In this document: piece by piece, positions 51,515-60,500 of the stretch
Position numbering within the stretch: the first letter of the stretch is position 1
How the letters are laid out: the number at the start of each line of letters is the position of its first letter
Source of the DNA: Heliocidaris erythrogramma
Taxonomy: Eukaryota > Echinodermata > Echinoidea > Camarodonta > Echinometridae
Assembly (NCBI GenBank): GCA_025617745.1
Contig: CM046853.1
Span: forward strand, 59,791,233 to 59,855,232
Direction of reading: 5' to 3'
Length of the DNA stretch: 64,000 nucleotides
Translations under genes and position numbers: made by a program
The notes under the pieces: model-generated
Databases searched by the model: none
Told to the model about the DNA's origin: nothing
Seen by the model: the letters and a program-made list of their open reading frames with translations, nothing else

Positions 51515-51599
51515 TCAGAAAATGGGTCCTAACGAGTCAAACCAGGCTACAAGGCTGCTGTCCACAATGGCTAGGTTCTTGAATTGGTCAAAAGTTATT
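51515..51599 (-). CDS. Coding exon 11: C-terminus and stop
   Basis: Acceptor TTCCCCCAG|AA. It encodes ITFDQFKNLAIVDSSLVAWF and ends DSLGPIF before TGA. Together with exon 10 it forms a degenerate EF-hand (KNDPDQRITFDQF). A WF-DSLG ending resembles the C-terminus of calcium-binding neuronal sensor-like proteins, but I do not press that. Confidence 0.88.
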
Positions 51600-54500
51600 C
51601 TGGGGGAAAAAGATAAACACACAATGTAAATGAAACAACAATTTACAGTTACTAATAATGATTTTATCCTGGAAGTCTGAGTAAATATGGTACCCTCATA
51701 TAGATTTATATCCTGTTTGATCAAACCAACTATTGCATTTCTTTGAAGGATCAATTATGAATAGGGCTTTATGAACGATGGGTAACTCTTGAATCTTCTG
51801 TCCTAAATCCCACAGAGAACATTGCATAAAACATTTTTCATTAGTCTAGATACATCAAAATTACAAAGGGTTCTTTTATCACATGTCCAGTGTGTGGGGG
51901 CACTGTGGTATGGTGTAGGTTCACTCAATCACAAGTAGCAATTAAACACAACTTTTTTTCACCAGTAGCCAAACACAATCAGTATTGTAGCTTATCTTGT
52001 AACTTGGTAATAGGGGGATCCTTATTGACTTCTAAGCTGGTAGAGTTACATTTGAATGCAACTCTCTGTCCAAGAAACTTTGAGTATAAAAGCTATCTTT
52101 TCTGTTCACATGTGCAGTTTTCATGTATATGTATATAGAAAGTGATATTTCCATTGAGGTGATCATTATATTTTTCTGCTCCATTTTTCTGTTGTTGAAA
52201 GTATTAAGAGCATTTGAATGGATCTCTCTGAACAAGGGGCTTAAGGATACAAATTACTAGTGTTCACACAAGCACTTTTAGAATGCCTACAGAAAAGAGG
52301 GATTAGGAATTTTTTTTGGCTTTTCAATATAGATGCTATGAACTTGGTGGAACAATCTGGAAGACAAAAAGTGGTCCAGATTGAACGTTAAAGAGTACTT
52401 TTTAAATAGAAAGAGATGTATATTACAGTTTTATTTTCTTTCCCAGAGCAATTCTTTAGATTTTCATCGCTCTCGCTCTCTCTCTCTCTCTCTCCTCTCA
52501 TGAACATGAATTTGTTTCACTAGGGGTATAAATAATACACTGTACTGTCCTTTAATAATAAGACCTTTCATCTCACCTTTGGTCTGGATCATTCTTGGAC
52601 ATCTTAAAGACGTTGTCCACCATCTCCTCAATAGCATCCTGCGACATGGCCTCCATGACTGGCCACATGTCCTCCCTGTCAGTCAATCAAATCAAATCAA
52701 ATCAATGAATGCAGTGACCAAGCTATCCATTGAAAGCAGTGATCAACCTATCAATTAAACAATAAAGCGGCAGAGAATTTAACAAATAAATTTGAAACGA
52801 AATGCAAAAAGCACTCTTCATGCTACAGTACTCCTAAGATCCTCTCCTGCATTTTATTATCTTTTGTTGATCATAATTAATTCTCTCTCTCTCTGCCTAG
52901 TGTCTAAAGCAATGAAAATATTCCATAGGGTTACCAGGAAAAGGAATATTTAATCATACTCGGAACCAAGAGTCCAAAAGGATCAACAAAAATAAGAGAG
53001 ATTTTAATAAGCATTTCAGAAGCTATCTGGAAGAAATGATGACTTACTTGTTTCCTGGGTTACCAGGGAATGGGATCTTGCCATTTGCGGTTAGTTGTGC
53101 CCCAGTATCTGATGGGATAGGTGCACTGAAGAGAGACGAGACTGGACGACCCTGGTTGTCATCAAAGTTTGCCATCTGCAAAATCAAAGAATATATCCTT
53201 GATTATATTGGTAGTTCTGAATCTATTTCTACTGGTAGTCAATAATTCAATATATAGAGACTGAAAACTCCTGTTCTTTATTACAAAATGCAATAAAGTC
53301 CCACTTGATAGACATGATTGTATCTCTTCAGAATGCCATACTGGTTTTTGTCAGCATATAACATTATTCAGTTACACTGTCACACGCTTCGAACTTCCAA
53401 ATGTCTCAGACCTGATTATCAACCATTATGTCAGAAAGGTCAAGTCTGGTCACGTCGCTGACAAAGGCTGCAGCTGAACAGCTGAAAATTTGGGAGGTAA
53501 ATATCTTTGTATTGAGATCAAACGTTTAACTCTTCACCAATATTATTCATTGAGGAGTTGCGTCATTAGTGTGGATGAGACCTTTCTTTGGCTTTACAGT
53601 TTTCAAACCAAGTAATTTTTTTTTTAAATATGATTCAAAAATATTTCAAGCATAGGTACTCAGTATTCTGAAATATTAAGATTTCCAAATTAATGACACT
53701 ATTCTTAAATCTTGACAACTTAATCCAGCTGCATTATGAACTTTTAAGTTGTTGCGACTTACCATCTCTTCCTCACAAGCTTTCACCACATCTCTGACAA
53801 GCTCAATAGTGACATAGAAGTAAGCTTTGAACATCTGCCTCAGATTATCTCTACTGATGCTACCAACTCCTTCAAGGTCGTATCCCTCAAAGGCATCTAA
53901 TACAAAGAGCATATAAAAACAAAGCTGTGAGGCATTCCGACATATGCTCCGTTGACAACTGGTCCAGATTTTATTTCGCCAAAGATAAAGGGTTTGGATT
54001 AGAATTGTAATTGGGTTGTAGGTTAGGGTTAGGGTTAAGGGTTAGGGGTAAGTAGTGTTTGGTTGAGGGTTAAAGTTATGAATTTGGTTATTTGACAAGG
54101 GAGCAATTGTTGAAGGAGCAGGTGTCGTATAACTATAAAATGAGAAGCAGGATTAGTCATCACAGCCTTATATCACTGAACTCATATTAGTGATGCTCCA
54201 AAGACTGAAGCTCTAGCCTCCTTCCAGGTGGGTTGGGTTTTCCCTGATCTCAGTTAGATTATATTGTCCTCCCTTGCTCTCAATAAAACTGTTATAACGA
54301 GTCTGGAAAAGGTAGATGATTTCTCGCTATTTCTGTTTCCATGGATTAGCTTACAAACTCCAAACAGACTCAGTACAACTCAATTTCAATGACAGCAATA
54401 ACAAAAAAACTCTGCCTGATAGCAGACTACTGCTACAGAGCTCATGCTATACTCGTCTTGTAACATCACATAAGTTGACGTAAGGCCTTAGAGACCATAT

Positions 54501-57500
54501 TGCAAGATGGGCTGCATGAAAATTAAATTAGGTCCCCTATGAATGATTACTAATTTCACTTGACCTTGGGACAAAAGGACACAATTCATGAATCCGAACC
54601 GACAGGGATCAGATTTTTGCTCCAGTAACATTTTCTCCACGCTGAATTTTGTCAAAGGTTAAGGTTAGGGTTGCGATTGGGTTTCAGGAGAAGTTTAGCG
54701 TGAGGTTTATATAGTTTTGGGTTCAGAGTTGAAATTAGGAACTATTCGGTTACTATAAGGACGAACCGCAGATAACTTGTCGTCTGAACATGTATCATAC
54801 TGCTTCCACAGTTATTGAATGGGTTAATTTTGTTACGGATATAAAATTTCATTTTCATGAAATTGATCAAAAAATGATGAAAATACTCCGACACATGACT
54901 TACATTTGACCTTCTCTTGGAAGGATCCTTTGACCAGTGTGGACAGACCGCAGGTGAACTCAGCGAAGTCAATGTAGCCATCTCCATTCGCATCGTAGTA
55001 CTGCAAATCAAGACAGCTTTAGTAGATTATTAAAGACATACAGCAGAATTGGGTACTACTGAACCACTTGCAAAACATCCATGAGGCATCATAAACATGA
55101 ACAAACATAAGAATTTAAGACAAACATAACAATAGAGATACCACAGATGGAGAGAACAGGGGAGCATTTCAGCAAGTGTTTTGTCAGTGATTTTTACCGA
55201 CAACTGTTATAAGCTACTGAAATCCTTGCAAATTTGTCAGTAACTAGATGATTCTCGACTGCGCGCAGTCGAAATTTATGCCTCTGCCCTTGCCAGATCA
55301 GAAATATATCGCACATTCAAATATTTTAAATTTTCATTGAACCAGAATAACAAGAGCCCCAGGGGGCACGACACTCACCTGAGGTGGATCAATTCACATC
55401 TGGTGCAGGGGCCCCTATAAGGCCACCCAGAAAAATTTCATGAACAACTTTCATTCTTCATCTATAGAGGTATCTCTATACACAATACCAAGTCTGAGCT
55501 TCCTACCAAGTTCGGTTAAATTCCAATCATGTGTTTTGGAGAAGAAGCTGAAAATGTAAAAAGTTTATGGATGGCGGACAACTTGCCCCACCCCCCCCCC
55601 CCCCTCAAGTATGTTACCCCCACAGACCCCCTATAGGGCCACCCAGAAAAAATTCATGAACAACTTTCATTTTTCGTCTATAGAGGTATCTCCATACACA
55701 ATACCAAGTCTGAGCTATTCCTGGTTCTGGAGAAGAAGATGTTTGAAATTTACATAGCTTTTACACTTGGGGGCCCTCCCCCTGGGCCCCCTGGGGGCCA
55801 CATGTACCATTTTAGCAACTTTGGATCCCCTAACCCTAAGGATGATTCCTACCAAGTTTGGTTGAATTCCGATCATGTGTTTTGGAGAAGATCAGAATGT
55901 ACATTTTGCCTGGCAGCGCCCCCCCCCCTCCAGTATGTTACCCCCACAGGGCCCCTATAGGGCCACTCAGAGAAATTTCATGAACAACCTTCATTCTTCA
56001 TCTATAGAGGTATCTCCATACACAATACCAAGTCTGAGCTATGCCTGGTTCTGGAGAAGATGTTTGAAATTTACATAGTTTTTACAATTGGGGGCCATCC
56101 CCTTGGGCCCCCCTTGGGGCCACATGTACCATTTTAGCAACTTTTGGGTCCCCTACCCCTAAGGATGATTCCTACCAAGTTTGGTTGAATTCCGATCATG
56201 TGTTTTGGAGAAGAAGATCAGAATGTACATTTTGCCTGGCAGGGCCCCCCCCCCCTCCAGTATGTTACCCCCACAGGGCCCTATAGGGCCACTCAGAGAA
56301 ATTTCATGAACAACATTCATTCTTCATCTATAGAGGTATCTCCATACACAATACCAAGTCTGAGCTATACCTGGTTCTGGAGAAGAAGATGTTTGTAATT
56401 TACATAGCTTTTACAATTGGGGGCCCTCCCCCTGGGCCCCTGGGGGCCACATGTACCATTTTAGCAACTTTGGGTCCCCTACCCCTAAGGATGATTCCTA
56501 CCAAGTTTGGTTGAATTCCGATCATGTGTTTTGGAGAAGAAGATCAGAATGTACATTTTGCCTGGCAGGGCCCCCCCCCCCCTCCAGTATGTTACCCCCA
56601 CAGGGCCCCTATAGGGCCACTCAGAGAAATTTCATGAACAACATTCATTCTTCATCTATAGAGGTATCTCCATACACAATACCAAGTCTGAGCTATGCCT
56701 GGTTCTGGAGAAGAAGATGTTTGTAATTTACATAGCTTTTACAATTGGGGGCCCTCCCCCTGGGCCCCCCTGGGGGCCACATGTACCATTTTAGCAACTT
56801 TGGCTCCCCTACCCCTAAGGATGATTCCTACCAAGTTTGGTTGAATTCCGATCATGTGTTTTGGAGAAGAAGATCAGAATGTACATTTTGCCTGGCAGGG
56901 CCCCCCCCCCCCCCCCCCTCCAGTATGTTACCCCCACATGGCCCCTATAGGGCCACTCAGAGAAATTTCATGAACAACTTTCATTTTTCGTCTATAGAGG
57001 TATCTCCATACACAATACCAAGTCTGAGCTATTCCTGGTTCTGGAGAAGAAGATGTTTGAAATTTACATAGCTTTTACACTTGGGGGCCCTCCCCCTGGG
57101 CCCCCCTGGGGGCCACATGTACCATTTTAGCAACTTTGGATCCCCTAACCCTAAGGATGATTCCTACCAAGTTTGGTTGAATTCCGATCATGTGTTTAGG
57201 AGAAGATCAGAATGTACATTTTGCCTGGCAGCGCCCCCCCCCCCCCCCCCCCCCCTCCAGTATGTTACCCCCACAGGGCCCCTATAGGGCCACTCAGAGA
57301 AATTTCATGAACAACCTTCATTCTTCATCTATAGAGGTATCTCCATACACAATACCAAGTCTGAGCTATGCCTGGTTCTGGAGAAGAAGATGTTTGAAAT
57401 TTACATAGCTTTTACAATTGGGGGCCCTCCCCCTGGGCCCCCCTGGGGGCCACATGTACCATTTTAGCAACTTTGGGTCCCCTACCCCTAAGGATGATTC

Positions 57501-60500
57501 CTACCAAGTTTGGTTGAATTCCGATCATGGGTTTTGGAGAAGAAGATGAAAATGTAAAAAGTTAACGGACGACGGACGACGGACGACGCACGACGGACGA
57601 CGGACAAATTTCCATCGCAATAGCTCACTCGAGCCTTAGGCTCAGGTGAGCTAAAAAGCCTATAATTACATGTTAATTGACCTCTTTGACATTTGACCTT
57701 ACACCTTATAACCCGAAAGTCTAATCACTTTATCTCCTCCTAGTCATGAATACAAAATAGTTGGAACTCACCTTAAACAATCTCTCTAGAAGTAGGCTCT
57801 TCTCTAAACCAAGAGGTCCTAGGCACTGATCATAGACCTCTCTGGTGATTCCTTGCTCTTTGTTACATAGCACTCGGAACTGCTCATGTAAAGCCTCTAT
57901 CTCATACTGATCAACTAAGAATAGAAAGAAAGATGGGGGTAGCATCAATGAGAAAATTGTTTTCATTTCAAGATTATCACTGTGTTTCTTGAAATATTCT
58001 TGAGCTTTTGCTCTGAACTGCCTTTCATCTTCCCGATGGTCCCACCAGATCTGTAGAATCCTTTAACCCCTTCCATACCACCAGATTTTGAGCAATTGTC
58101 AAAAATGAACTTTCAAAACTTGAATATTACCTTTAAATGAGTTTTTTCATGAGCAAACTGGGCAAAGATACATTGAATATGAATAACCATCATATTGAAG
58201 GTGCAGGTTCCTGTATGAGGAAGAATTCTCATGCCATTCTAAGCCTCAGTGACATGTTAAAACTCATATTTTGGGGTGGGATTTGCCGCCCACCGCATGG
58301 GAGGGGTTAAAATACTTTAAAAAAATTTTTAAACACACAATGGATGTATTCAACTAGAGTCACCATTAAGCACATATTTGCTTTAAAATATTTTTCTGTA
58401 TTAAACAAATAACGCAAACAATTTTACTACAATCTTTTGTGATAATAAACATGTGTTATGAGTTTGCGATAGTAACTAAGTTTTGTTAATTACTAGATGA
58501 AAAAACATAACAAATTGACCATGGTTAATTTAAACATCCTAGTTGAATACCCCCAATTTTCCATATATTTGAACAATCTTAACAGATAATCAACATCATA
58601 TTTTTTATCATTTGCTTTAAAGACTGTAATGTGTATTAAAATTAAATGGTAATTTCTTAGTAATATATGAATGTAAACATCATATTCCATGTAATAGTAG
58701 TTCTACTTTGAAATATTAATAAGCATGCTTTTATACTTACAATGAGATATTTTCTTCAATTTGTTGACATCATCCCATGTGAGCCGTTTTATCACCTTTT
58801 CTTTCCCTGTAGGGAAACAAAAATCAATTGTGCACAGGTTTACAAATTATTTTTTAAAATACCACAAATACAAGAAAATACATTGCAGTAGAATGACATA
58901 AATAATTGTAAGTACATTCAAGAATGACATGTCTGTGTCCTGTTAACCATTTCAGGACAGGAATTATCCAAGGGCTAAATTGATCACATTTTTTTTCCTT
59001 TCAAATTGGCAACAATAAGTTTTTCTTTTAGTGCCACATGGTTCTAATAAGGTATAATATCTTTGAAAACAATATATGTGGTTTGGAATTTTGGTGAAAA
59101 GTTGGAAAAATTGCCAATTTTGGTTAAAAAAAACAATGATTTTGAACCTCTCAATTGCAAATTTAAGGATTTTAAAGCTTATTCTTGTTTTCTAAATTCC
59201 TGGCATCAAACGCAATATGGTCATGCAACAAAAATGGACATAGTGTGTTCACAATTTTTTGCTCTTTCTACTCATGTATCCAGTATATTTTTAGAGCTCT
59301 ACAGAATGGTCAAATTACACAAATGTGATTAAAAAATTCTTCAAGATTGAACACTTTATTACCTGGATAGAAAGGCTTGAAGAGCACAGTTCTAGGATTA
59401 GCCAAGGGCGGTATAGGGATTTTAATCTTGATAAATGCGTGTAGTCTGTTGTGTCTGTCATGAGGTTCGCATCGCTCGCAGATGTCATAGTCAACACAAT
59501 TAGCACACTGAAAAAAAAAATGATAAAGTAACATAAAACACTGACAGTAATTAAAGGTAAAGTTGAGTTCTGGTCATGAGATTGAATTGTAAATAAAAGA
59601 CTGTCTCAAAGCAATTGGGAAAGGTTAATTACATAGCAAATAAAAATTGGTGTATGCTGTAAGGTTTTGGAATCACCAAAATGATAAGAAATTGACTCAA
59701 TTCCGCCGAGTCACATGCACTGCACACAGAAATATGTATGTATGCGACTACACACAAATGTTTAGCCCGAACATTTCAGCTATGTCTTGTCATATTTTGA
59801 ATGTGAGGGTATTTGAACAGCAATCTGTTTTGATTTTATGAAGACTAAAATTTGAAGAAAAAAATGATGACATTCAAATATACCTTTGTCCTTCTTACCT
59901 TGTATCGAATTCCACAAATTGGACTAGCCTGGCACATATTACATGTGATGCCCCGATGTATAAAACCCTCTTCAAACAGAGAGAAAAAAGAGAAAAGGAC
60001 AAAAATTAGCATGTAATATATTTAATATTCTTTTTGAAATGATAGTCAGTCAGTAAGGATACCATTTCTGAATAAAGAACAGATTGTTGAAAAAGAAAAC
60101 AGATGAATTCCGCGTACACAGCCACTTTTGCGCAGTCATTAACAAATGATGCGCCACAAGCGTTCATTTTGTTATGACAATTAAAATTATTTCACTAAAA
60201 TCAAGATAAAATAAATCTCAGAATACCACCGCAGAATAGGACTGACATCCCACCACATACAAAATTTCTACACATATTAAATGGGGTTTCCATCAAGTCC
60301 TTTGTGACTAAACTTACAAAAAGGCATGTTTAAGTAGAAAAAAGGAAAACAATACATATTATGTACTAGTTGTTGACAGTAAGCCCTCATCTGATTTGAG
60401 GTTATAAATATAAAACTTGTGTACAGAACCTGAAACTACAATTTGGTCAAAATTGTCACTACTTTTAGTTTTATAATCAAAGGATAAAGTAATGAAGGGA

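Noticed and set aside
54010-54055. Chromosome end or telomere fusion
   Set aside because: Only a few imperfect TTAGGG-like units inside an intron.
54742-55011. 89-aa minus frame MICSTTMRMEM...
   Set aside because: Wrong frame over exon 7; the true frame encodes the canonical EF-hand.
55739-57408. Series of similar plus-strand frames (MYHFSNFGS...)
   Set aside because: They sit in the intron 6 repeat array, change register between units with poly-C length, and have no known domain.
57730-57966. Separate 78-aa minus gene starting MKTIFSLMLPP
   Set aside because: Its start lies in intron 5; the coding part begins after the TATTCTTAG acceptor and belongs to exon 6.
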